Shown here: positions 1-6,449 of the stretch, one piece after another
How the letters are laid out: each line of letters starts with the position of its first letter
How positions within the stretch are numbered: position 1 is the stretch's first letter
Virus record (IMG/VR): IMGVR_UViG_3300025127_000076
Location: 1-43,108 of that record
DNA: 43,108 nt
Reading direction: 5' to 3' (one strand)
DNA from: a virus
The notes under the pieces: generated by a model
What the model was told of the DNA's origin: nothing
The model's input: only the letters and a program-made list of their open reading frames with translations
Databases searched by the model: none
Position numbers and translations under genes: made by a program

Positions 1-165
1 ACCATGGTTATTGGAGAAGTTGAACATGACGCGATGCCAGGAGATACCTTTTTAATTAAAGCTGGAAACTTTCATCGAGTAATAAATAAGTCAGATTCTG
101 AACCTTGTGTTTTTACATGTGTGTTTGAGAAGTATGATAGAAATAGCGACGTTGCTAAATATTAA
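1..165 (+). CDS. Cupin-domain protein, C-terminal fragment
   Basis: The reading frame is open from base 1 and stops at 163-165, so only the last 54 residues are present; the start lies outside the window. The visible part contains the pattern GDTFLIKAGNFHRVIN, the usual end of a small cupin beta-barrel (G-D-x-x-x-I-x-x-G-x-x-H-x-x-x-N), where the His would be a metal ligand. Cupins of this type occur as small sugar- or metal-binding proteins and isomerases. With no N-terminal half the substrate cannot be guessed. It is followed after 25 bases by a small ORF on the same strand, probably in the same transcript. Family assignment rests on this one motif. Confidence 0.6.
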   Translation, partial: TMVIGEVEHDAMPGDTFLIKAGNFHRVINKSDSEPCVFTCVFEKYDRNSDVAKY

Positions 166-190
166 TATAAACAATCTAAAATAAAATAAA

Positions 191-361
191 ATGGCAAAAG
201 AATTTGACGAGTTAATTGACCTTTTATCTTGGGCATATGTTCAAGGATATAAACACGCATCAGACGTAGTTGCTCAAACTGTTCCTCAATCAGATAAACT
301 AAAAGAAATGTTTACAAAAATGATGAAGGAAAAACAGGAGAAAGAAAATCAAAAAAAGTAG
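191..361 (+). CDS. Small hypothetical protein (56 aa)
   Basis: This ATG-started frame encodes 56 residues, beginning MAKEFDELIDLLSWAYVQGY and ending in a Lys/Glu-rich tail. It has no signal peptide or membrane segment; it looks helical and highly charged at the C-terminus. The start follows an A-rich leader (ATAAAATAAA), the same kind of leader seen before other genes here. The stop codon abuts a strong hairpin terminator, which supports it as the last gene of a transcript shared with the cupin gene upstream. No family was recognised. Confidence 0.65.
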   Translation: MAKEFDELIDLLSWAYVQGYKHASDVVAQTVPQSDKLKEMFTKMMKEKQEKENQKK

Positions 362-369
362 AATAAAAA

Positions 370-397
370 AAAGAGGGAGTCTTTCGACTCCCTCTTT
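370..397. terminator. Bidirectional rho-independent terminator
   Basis: A perfect 12-bp inverted repeat (AAAGAGGGAGTC / GACTCCCTCTTT) encloses a TTTC loop. It has A-rich sequence on the left and T residues on the right, so it can end transcripts from both sides. It lies between the convergent small ORF (plus) and the major capsid gene (minus). Confidence 0.85.
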
Positions 398-439
398 AGT
401 AAGGATACATAGTATCGTACAGTGTAGGCTAAATTAAGA

Positions 440-2080
440 TTACTTAATTGTAGCAGAACCTGTAAGTTTACCAAGATCACCAGTTGGAACAGTCATCATA
501 CAGTACTGTGTCTCTGGGTGCCATCCTGCTTCAGTAATCGCGTATCTTGATTTCATACCGATTTTTGGAGAGAATGTACCTTCAGCGATAGTCTGTAATG
601 ACTCAGCCATGATGTAAGGCATAAACTTAACACCTGGTTCTTCGTCAGCTCCTTTTCTACCGATGCAAATTCTGTCATCACCGAACGTTAAGTTAGGATC
701 AACATAAACTTGTACTCCGTATACTTTACCAGCTGGGTAAAGGTTACCTGCAACTCCAGCCATGTCAGTTGGTACATTCGCAATTGAATAACCAGCAACA
801 TCAGCTAAAGCAGAAGCAACTCTACCGTTAGTAACTAAGAATGTACCAGCACCAAATCTACCTCTGTGGTAAATTAAGTTAGCTAATTCAAGAATTTTAG
901 TTACTAATCTTCTTTGCATAGTAGAAACGTTCTCGAATCCACCACCCGCTGTTAAGTTTAGAGTAGTTACATCAGCGCCTTCAACAGCTATAACTTCAGA
1001 TTGGTGAACAGTACCTAAGTTAAAGATATTGTCTACCAATCTTTTGTTGATTGTTTGAGCTAAATCGTTAACTGCAACGTTCTCTAACATAGAAACAACG
1101 TCGTAGTTCCAAACTCTATTCAAGTCTTGGATTTGCTCAACAGTAGCTGAGATAGCAACCTGATCGCTCTCTGCTTCGATGAATTTAGTAAACATTCTAA
1201 GACCCATGTTTCTGAATCTAGAAGACTCACTATCTTCTCTTTGCATTGAACCAGGAACATTACCAGTTCCAGGTAAGTAAGGACCGTTAAACGCTGTAGA
1301 AGCGTAATCGCCATCCGAAACTCCTGAGAAACCAGAAATGTGGTTTTCTAAAGCAGAAACTAGCTGAACATCAGCTGCTGCAACCGCATGTGGAGCTGTT
1401 AAAGGAGCACCACCCAGTTGAGTGATATTACCTGTTAAGTCAGCTGCAACTGTTGCAGTACCCGTTGGGCTAGTTAATACTTTTAAGATAAGGTGACCGT
1501 CCACACGTGAGAATCCTACAAGTTCGTAAGTACCAGAAGCAGCAGAGTGAGTAATATCTGACCCTGGAGTCAAAGTACCACCAGCTAAGTCTGATTCTAG
1601 ACAACCTTGGATTTTCACCATAAATGGTTCAGTCTCGTTATCAGTACGACCACCAGTATATAAGTAGTCTAAGTATGGAAGAAATCCTACTGGAGAATCC
1701 ATAGGTACAACTGGAACTAGGTCGAAACCAATAGTTTTAGCTGCTACCTGAATCGCAACCGGTAAAAGTGATGGAAATTTATCACCTGAACCAGTACCTG
1801 AGCTCGTGTATGAACCTTTAGCTCCACCAGCAAACGGAGAATCCGTTGCAGGAACAGCTGCACCCATACCAGGGACTGCAGGAGGCGTTTGAAGGAATTG
1901 ACCAGGACCAGTGTATTGCTCGAATACCGGTGCGCTATTATCAAAAATAGCGTGGTTGTGAGCATATTCAGCTAGCCAAGGAGTCTTTTCCATGTCTGCG
2001 CCATGAGATTCTAAAATAGGCTTCCACGTCTTGTTCAAGTTTACATCACTTGAACGTTTGAAAATTTTAGTACGTGCCAT
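440..2080 (-). CDS. 23: Major capsid protein, T4 gp23-like
   Basis: The 546-residue product (T4 gp23 is 521) builds the hexamers of the head shell. Hallmarks align by eye with gp23: PMDSPVG near residue 127 (T4 PMNSPTG), RNMGLRMFTKFIEAESDQVA (T4 NEMGFRIDKQVIEAKSRQLK), and a C-terminal MKSRYAI segment (T4 FKTRYGI). The first ~55 residues contain (L/I/V)xE-type sites (PILES, WLAEY, PVFEQ) that could be where the prohead protease removes the N-terminal delta piece, as in T4; which one is used cannot be told. The gene lies just downstream of the protease/scaffold gene, the T4 21-22-23 order. Codon use is enriched in C/G-ending codons compared with its neighbours, as expected for a very highly expressed gene. 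Confidence 0.95.
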   Translation of the reverse strand: MARTKIFKRSSDVNLNKTWKPILESHGADMEKTPWLAEYAHNHAIFDNSAPVFEQYTGPGQFLQTPPAVPGMGAAVPATDSPFAGGAKGSYTSSGTGSGDKFPSLLPVAIQVAAKTIGFDLVPVVPMDSPVGFLPYLDYLYTGGRTDNETEPFMVKIQGCLESDLAGGTLTPGSDITHSAASGTYELVGFSRVDGHLILKVLTSPTGTATVAADLTGNITQLGGAPLTAPHAVAAADVQLVSALENHISGFSGVSDGDYASTAFNGPYLPGTGNVPGSMQREDSESSRFRNMGLRMFTKFIEAESDQVAISATVEQIQDLNRVWNYDVVSMLENVAVNDLAQTINKRLVDNIFNLGTVHQSEVIAVEGADVTTLNLTAGGGFENVSTMQRRLVTKILELANLIYHRGRFGAGTFLVTNGRVASALADVAGYSIANVPTDMAGVAGNLYPAGKVYGVQVYVDPNLTFGDDRICIGRKGADEEPGVKFMPYIMAESLQTIAEGTFSPKIGMKSRYAITEAGWHPETQYCMMTVPTGDLGKLTGSATIK

Positions 2081-2104
2081 TTTAAAAATGATTTTTTTTA
2101 ATTT

Positions 2105-3361
2105 TTACTTTCGATAGTCTGCCTTTCTAAGCATACTGTCTAAGTAGTTTGAGGAATACCCTCTTGCATTCTCAACTACCCTCTCGATGGGCATCATACC
2201 TTCTATACTTTGGCTTTCGTTAAGATTTTGCAATTTTTTATTATTTTTTTCTACTTCAATTCTTTCTAATATTCCGTTTAAGTTTTGCTCATCCCAGAAT
2301 GTTTTAACCTGGTAAGGAGTATTTAAAGTATATAATTGAGACTTGCTGTAAACGTAGTTCTTTTCAGACTCGTTCATCTTATCCCAAGTAGCTTTATACT
2401 CTTCTGGCATAAACTTAATCATTGAAGGAATATTTTTAGTTGATTCATTAATAACTGATTCCATTATAGCAATAACGTCAGTTTCGTTAAACCAAACTGA
2501 AGCTCCTAATGTTTCAACAATTGATTGTTTAATTTCTTTTCCTAATGCGTAAAACTTATCTTTGTTTACGTCACTCATAACTTTTAAGAAAGGATATTTA
2601 GCTTCTAATACTGCTTTTGAAGAATCAGAAGTAACATCTGCAATAACCGCATCAACTTTTTCGATCAAGTTATCAACAGAAGCGCTCTCGTTAAGTTTGC
2701 TTACGTTTCCTAATACGTTTCTCTTTGTAGGAACAGCATTACCTTCATTTAACTCTTCAGCAATATACTCTGCGTAACCAATACCTTGAGCTGCTTTTTC
2801 TCCGATATATTGAGAATATTCTCTGTTAGCATTGATGTTTTCTGCTAAGTAGTTAGCAAACTCAGTGTTATTGTTAGATCCTTCAGCAACATATTCTGCG
2901 TATTGAATTCCCTTATCAACTTCTTCGGCTAAATAGTTTTGGTAATTAATAGAGTTATTTAAGTTCTCTTTAATATATTCAGCATAATTGATTGACTCGT
3001 TTAGTCTTTCTGCAATATAGTCTTGGTGGCCGATGCTAGTGTTTAACTTTTCTCCTAAATAAGAGCTATAATCAATAGCTTTATTAGTAGTCTCTGCAAC
3101 GTGCTCAGTATAGTTAACTGATTTATTAACCATTTCTGATAAGTAGTCAGAATAATTGATTACTCCTTCTAAATGCTCAGCTAAATAGTTTACAAAATTA
3201 ACTAGCTTAGGCATGTTTACTTCTCCACTTCCAGATTGGTCAGCTTCGAACATAGCCTTTTGATTTTTTAATTCGCCTTTAATAGCGTTAATCTGATCCT
3301 TAACTAAGTTCGAATACTTATTCATTGACTCAGAGGTTACAAATTTGTTATTATCACCCAT
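2105..3361 (-). CDS. 22: Possible nested scaffold-only product (418 aa)
   Basis: The in-frame ATG at 3361 is codon 245 of the fusion gene, at the protease/scaffold border. On the minus strand it is preceded by CAAAAAAATAAAAGAACG, the A-rich leader seen before real starts here, for example the capsid gene. Starting there would give a 418-residue scaffold without protease, beginning MGDNNKFVTSESMNKY. This is the arrangement known for lambda C/Nu3. Scaffold is needed in far higher amounts than protease, and the full gene has a weak TTG start, so a strong internal start makes sense. This is inference from sequence only. Confidence 0.5.
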   Translation of the reverse strand: MGDNNKFVTSESMNKYSNLVKDQINAIKGELKNQKAMFEADQSGSGEVNMPKLVNFVNYLAEHLEGVINYSDYLSEMVNKSVNYTEHVAETTNKAIDYSSYLGEKLNTSIGHQDYIAERLNESINYAEYIKENLNNSINYQNYLAEEVDKGIQYAEYVAEGSNNNTEFANYLAENINANREYSQYIGEKAAQGIGYAEYIAEELNEGNAVPTKRNVLGNVSKLNESASVDNLIEKVDAVIADVTSDSSKAVLEAKYPFLKVMSDVNKDKFYALGKEIKQSIVETLGASVWFNETDVIAIMESVINESTKNIPSMIKFMPEEYKATWDKMNESEKNYVYSKSQLYTLNTPYQVKTFWDEQNLNGILERIEVEKNNKKLQNLNESQSIEGMMPIERVVENARGYSSNYLDSMLRKADYRK

Positions 3362-4093
3362 CGTTCTTTTATTTTTTTGAGGTTCGATAGAATCTTCAAA
3401 AACCGATTCTATAGTATTATTTATTTTATAAATCTTGAAATTATCAGAATAATCTAAGCTTTCAGAAATTTCTTGCAAACCATTTTGCTGAACAAAAGAG
3501 TTGCTCTTTAAAGAGTCATAACTTTCTGTAAGCATTTTAAAATCGTTTTGAAGAGATTCATTAGTTACTTTATTCAAAATAGCTTCAGTAAATCCAGGCT
3601 CTCCAACTAGGTCATATGTAAATATTCTTTGAAGTTTTACTTTTCCTTCGTTTAATACTTGACCTGCTGCTCTAGATGAAATAGATAAATTAACTCCACC
3701 GTTTAGTAACGCCTTTGCTATTTTTCCATTTGGAGTATCTTCTAAAAGTCTTACTTTAATATTAACTTTATTGTCTCCATCATACTCTAGTCCTTCGATA
3801 ATATGTGAAGCGCTTTTTAACGTAACGTCAAAATGAGGAGGGTGATCTAAGTCTCCAACTAATTGTCGCTTTTCTATCTTTTCTTTTAAGTAACTTAAAT
3901 GAGGAAGGTATTCGTCTTTTTCATAAACTCGGTTGTTATTGTTTTTAGATCCAAAGACCGCGCAAACTCCTTCTAATACGGTATTATTAGGTTGATTAGA
4001 TTTAACGCTTAAGTCTTCACCTACGTTCTCGACGATTAGAACCCAATCCTCGTTCTTTTTTAAATTACTAGCATTTACTGAATTTGTATTCAA
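2105..4093 (-). CDS. 21-22: Prohead protease fused to scaffold core protein (gp21-gp22 fusion)
   Basis: Residues 1-190 resemble the T4 gp21/HK97-type prohead serine protease: a small barrel with DLDHPPH (H84 the likely catalytic His) and NLSISSRA (S139/S140 the likely nucleophile region), followed by a YDLVGEPGF segment typical of the fold. Residues 245-662 are a charged, helical, low-Cys scaffold with eleven tandem 14-residue repeats at 299-452. In T4 these are two proteins. The only start upstream of the protease motifs is TTG at 4093, 15 bases after an in-frame stop; an internal ATG at 3361 could make scaffold alone. Many (L/V/M)NE(S/G) sites in the scaffold part are likely self-cleavage sites. 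A TATAAATA element lies 20 bases upstream. Confidence 0.88.
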   Translation of the reverse strand: MNTNSVNASNLKKNEDWVLIVENVGEDLSVKSNQPNNTVLEGVCAVFGSKNNNNRVYEKDEYLPHLSYLKEKIEKRQLVGDLDHPPHFDVTLKSASHIIEGLEYDGDNKVNIKVRLLEDTPNGKIAKALLNGGVNLSISSRAAGQVLNEGKVKLQRIFTYDLVGEPGFTEAILNKVTNESLQNDFKMLTESYDSLKSNSFVQQNGLQEISESLDYSDNFKIYKINNTIESVFEDSIEPQKNKRTMGDNNKFVTSESMNKYSNLVKDQINAIKGELKNQKAMFEADQSGSGEVNMPKLVNFVNYLAEHLEGVINYSDYLSEMVNKSVNYTEHVAETTNKAIDYSSYLGEKLNTSIGHQDYIAERLNESINYAEYIKENLNNSINYQNYLAEEVDKGIQYAEYVAEGSNNNTEFANYLAENINANREYSQYIGEKAAQGIGYAEYIAEELNEGNAVPTKRNVLGNVSKLNESASVDNLIEKVDAVIADVTSDSSKAVLEAKYPFLKVMSDVNKDKFYALGKEIKQSIVETLGASVWFNETDVIAIMESVINESTKNIPSMIKFMPEEYKATWDKMNESEKNYVYSKSQLYTLNTPYQVKTFWDEQNLNGILERIEVEKNNKKLQNLNESQSIEGMMPIERVVENARGYSSNYLDSMLRKADYRK
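2738..3199 (-). repeat. Eleven tandem 14-residue (42-bp) coding repeats in the scaffold
   Basis: Residues 299-452 of the fusion protein divide without gaps into eleven 14-residue units of consensus N-Y-x-x-Y-(LIV)-A-E-x-(LV)-N-x-(SG)-I; examples are NYAEYIKENLNNSI and NYQNYLAEEVDKGI. Fourteen residues equals two heptads, so the array is probably a long coiled-coil rod. The DNA copies have diverged, so this is an old duplication kept by selection on protein shape. Confidence 0.9.
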
Positions 4094-4112
4094 AAGTCTA
4101 TAATTTTTTTAT

Positions 4113-4120
4113 TATTTATA
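4113..4120 (-). promoter_or_regulatory. Late-promoter-like TATAAATA before protease/scaffold gene
   Basis: The minus strand reads AATATAAATAATAAAAAAATT here, containing the exact T4 late promoter core TATAAATA, 20 bases before the TTG start. Similar elements precede other virion genes in the window. Function is inferred. Confidence 0.6.
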
Positions 4121-4145
4121 TTAGACTTTAATGAAAAAAATGAAA

Positions 4146-5111
4146 TTATTTGTTATATTGCGCCATTAAGTGACTTTTGAGCTGCTTCAATTTGAGTTCA
4201 CCAATCTCAGATAAATCAGGAGACTCAACATCAAACTTAACTATGTACTTTCCGACTTCCCCAGATTTAGATTTTATTCCCTCATTAGGAATGCTGAAGC
4301 TTATTCCATTTATTAGAGACGGAGAATTTATCTCTGCACTGTAAGACTTATCAAATATAGTATCTACGCTAATAGACTCGTCCTCAAATATTACTTTATA
4401 TAGTGGAATTGTGACGTTGTGAATAACATCTCCATCCTCTATTGAAATTCCTTCAGGTAGGTCGATATTGATTTTAACATTTAGGTTTCCACACAAGTGC
4501 TCTACTTCTTCATGTCCCCATATGTTAGGTCTAGGAACAATATCTTCACTACCCATTCCGTCAACTTTAACATTAAGATATGCTTTAGATCCAGAGCAAA
4601 CAATATTCATGTTTCTCTTTCTTAAATTTATTTTTAGAATTATATTCTTTTCATTCTCCTCTTTCTCTCCTATTTCTAAACATGTATATCTTAAAAACGA
4701 TACCTCAATATTTGATCCTAAAACAAGATCTTTAAAATCTACGGATTTTTCTATTGATATGTCTAGATACTCGCTTCTGCTTCTTCTGCTTCTTGTATAT
4801 GTTGTTCTTCCTCTCTCGAATGCGCTTCCTGAAAATCCTTCCCTACTAAAATCATTTACCCACTCATCAAAGTTCATTCCTCCACCTCTTGCTCTACGGT
4901 TGGATCTAGCTCTTGACATATCATAATCTTTTCTTTTAGATGAATCACCTAAAATAGAATACGCATCGGCTACTTGTTTAAATAGATTCTCAGCCTCGGG
5001 GGAATCGTTTTTGTCTGGGTGGTATTTTAAAGCAAGTTTTCTATACGCCTTCTTTACCTCAGAACTTGAGGCATTGTTAGATACTCCTAATATTTTATAA
5101 TAGTCGGTCAT
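4146..5111 (-). CDS. dnaJ: DnaJ-like co-chaperone (J-domain protein)
   Basis: Residues 1-65 are a complete J domain: DYYKILGV, then [16 protein letters not shown] with the essential HPD at 31-33, and DAYSILGD. The J domain stimulates Hsp70 (DnaK) ATPase. A Gly/Arg/Ser-rich linker follows (about 70-110), then a C-terminal substrate-binding region (about 115-300) of the DnaJ beta-sandwich type. It lacks the CxxCxGxG zinc repeats, so it is closer to type II (CbpA-like) J proteins; 321 residues fits that type. No DnaK gene is in the window, so it probably recruits host DnaK, perhaps for head assembly given its place beside the capsid and scaffold genes. The start is ATG after an AT-rich leader, divergent from the glycan operon. 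Confidence 0.9.
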   Translation of the reverse strand: MTDYYKILGVSNNASSSEVKKAYRKLALKYHPDKNDSPEAENLFKQVADAYSILGDSSKRKDYDMSRARSNRRARGGGMNFDEWVNDFSREGFSGSAFERGRTTYTRSRRSRSEYLDISIEKSVDFKDLVLGSNIEVSFLRYTCLEIGEKEENEKNIILKINLRKRNMNIVCSGSKAYLNVKVDGMGSEDIVPRPNIWGHEEVEHLCGNLNVKINIDLPEGISIEDGDVIHNVTIPLYKVIFEDESISVDTIFDKSYSAEINSPSLINGISFSIPNEGIKSKSGEVGKYIVKFDVESPDLSEIGELKLKQLKSHLMAQYNK

Positions 5112-5172
5112 TTAAATAAACTTACTTATATTATATTGTATAAGATATTTACAACAAGTTTTATTATTATAT

Positions 5173-5805
5173 ATGTTAGTTAAGAAACTCATAGAACTTA
5201 AAAATATTTATAAAGGTAGAAAAGCAATTGTATGCGGATGTGGACAATCGCTTAATGATTTTTATAATTCAGAATATTTTAAAAAAGTTAATGAATCAAA
5301 TATAATAACAATAGGGGTAAACGACGTTCCAAAACTATTTGATCCTACTCACTTAGTAATAACCGACCACGTTACAAGATTTAACAAAAGCAGAATAGAT
5401 CTAATAAATAATTGTAAAAGTAAGAGTGTAATAACTTGTGTTAAAGGATGGAATCATCCTAAGCTAGTACATTTTGAATTAGGTAAAAGAGGAAGACTAG
5501 AATTAGATGACTACGAAAGAGTAGATCATCACCTAAATTCACCATATACAGCAGTTAACATCGCTTATAAACTCGGAGCTTCAAAAATAGGCATGATAGG
5601 AGTAGATTTCACGGACGGCCATTTCTATAGTCCAAAGGATGGTCCTCATAATTTAACTAGAAAGTATCTTTCTTCTATAAATTCATCTTATGAAAAACTG
5701 CACAGGCAACTCGGTAATAGAGGAGTAGATTTTTATAATTTAAGTTTGACGAGTAAAGTAACTGCTGTTCCATATCTAGACCTTAAAAATTTTATAGAGA
5801 TATAG
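5173..5805 (+). CDS. MptE/DUF115-like putative glycan-transfer protein
   Basis: The 210-residue protein begins with a Rossmann-like strand-loop, RKAIVCGCGQSLNDF (residues about 16-30). It continues with a P-x-H-L-V-I-T-D segment (about 59-66) and SPYTAVNIAYKLGASKIGMI followed by GVDF. That order is typical of the MptE-like/DUF115 fold, which is related to motility-associated factor glycosyltransferases that add nonulosonic acids, and resembles GT42 sialyltransferases. It is the first gene of the glycan operon and ends 2 bases before the CMP-sialate synthetase-like gene, so a role in transferring an activated sialic-type sugar is likely but inferred. No signal peptide or membrane segment is seen. 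Confidence 0.6.
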   Translation: MLVKKLIELKNIYKGRKAIVCGCGQSLNDFYNSEYFKKVNESNIITIGVNDVPKLFDPTHLVITDHVTRFNKSRIDLINNCKSKSVITCVKGWNHPKLVHFELGKRGRLELDDYERVDHHLNSPYTAVNIAYKLGASKIGMIGVDFTDGHFYSPKDGPHNLTRKYLSSINSSYEKLHRQLGNRGVDFYNLSLTSKVTAVPYLDLKNFIEI

Positions 5806-5807
5806 AG

Positions 5808-6449
5808 ATGAAAATAATAATACCAGCAAGAAAAGGATCTAAGGGTCTTCCTTTTAAAAATAGGAAACTATTTAAATATACAGCAGATGATATTCCAATC
5901 ACTATGTATGATAGTGTGTATGTCGCGACTGACGATCATGAAATTGCTAAACTTGCAGAATCATATGATTTCAATATTCTTCCAAGGCCAAGAAAGGTAT
6001 CTAATGACACTGCATCTACAAAAGCATTGATGGAATACGCACTCGAGAATATTGAGTTAGATAATAAAGACGAGACCATAGTGATGCTATATCTAACATA
6101 TCCAGAGAGATCTTGGAGCGAGGTTGAAGATGCAGTTGCTGAGTTTGCTCGTTCTGGATCTGACTCTCTCTTGTGTAGAAAGGAGATTAAGACTTCTCCT
6201 TTTCTAGTATTAAAAGAGGAAAAGAAGGGAAGAGGTTCTCAACTATTTTACCACGATTTATATAGAAGACAAGACTATCCAAAATGTTTTGAAATAAGCC
6301 ACTACATATCTATATTTAGAGCAAGTTCTCTACATGAGCTAAACAACAATATGTATAATTCAAATACTTTCTTTCTAAAAATAGAAAAAGATATAATAGA
6401 TGTTGATACAAAAAAAGACCTTAAGAGAATAAATGGAAAAAGAAATTAA
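5808..6449 (+). CDS. neuA: CMP-N-acylneuraminate cytidylyltransferase-like enzyme (NeuA family)
   Basis: The N-terminus MKIIIPARKGSKGLPFKN is the nucleotide-binding signature of CMP-sialate and CMP-KDO synthetases (family pattern IPARxGSKGxPxKN). A YVATDD segment, RP near residue 60 followed by NDTASTKAL, and DVDTKKDL near the C-terminus complete the NeuA pattern. The family activates a nonulosonic acid with CTP to give the CMP-sugar donor for sialyltransferases. At 213 residues it is slightly shorter than the bacterial norm (about 220-230). The last 17 bases overlap the start of the glycosyltransferase gene, indicating translational coupling. A NeuB-like gene and a GT29 domain in the same operon support the assignment; the exact sugar is unknown. 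Confidence 0.85.
   Translation: MKIIIPARKGSKGLPFKNRKLFKYTADDIPITMYDSVYVATDDHEIAKLAESYDFNILPRPRKVSNDTASTKALMEYALENIELDNKDETIVMLYLTYPERSWSEVEDAVAEFARSGSDSLLCRKEIKTSPFLVLKEEKKGRGSQLFYHDLYRRQDYPKCFEISHYISIFRASSLHELNNNMYNSNTFFLKIEKDIIDVDTKKDLKRINGKRN

Noticed and set aside
2738-3199. Tandem 42-bp periodicity considered as a CRISPR array
   Set aside because: No identical repeats with unique spacers; it is a coding repeat in the scaffold.
4468-4926. 152-residue plus-strand frame with apolar runs
   Set aside because: It is antisense to the DnaJ-like gene; the apparent membrane stretches are the complement of Lys/Glu codons.
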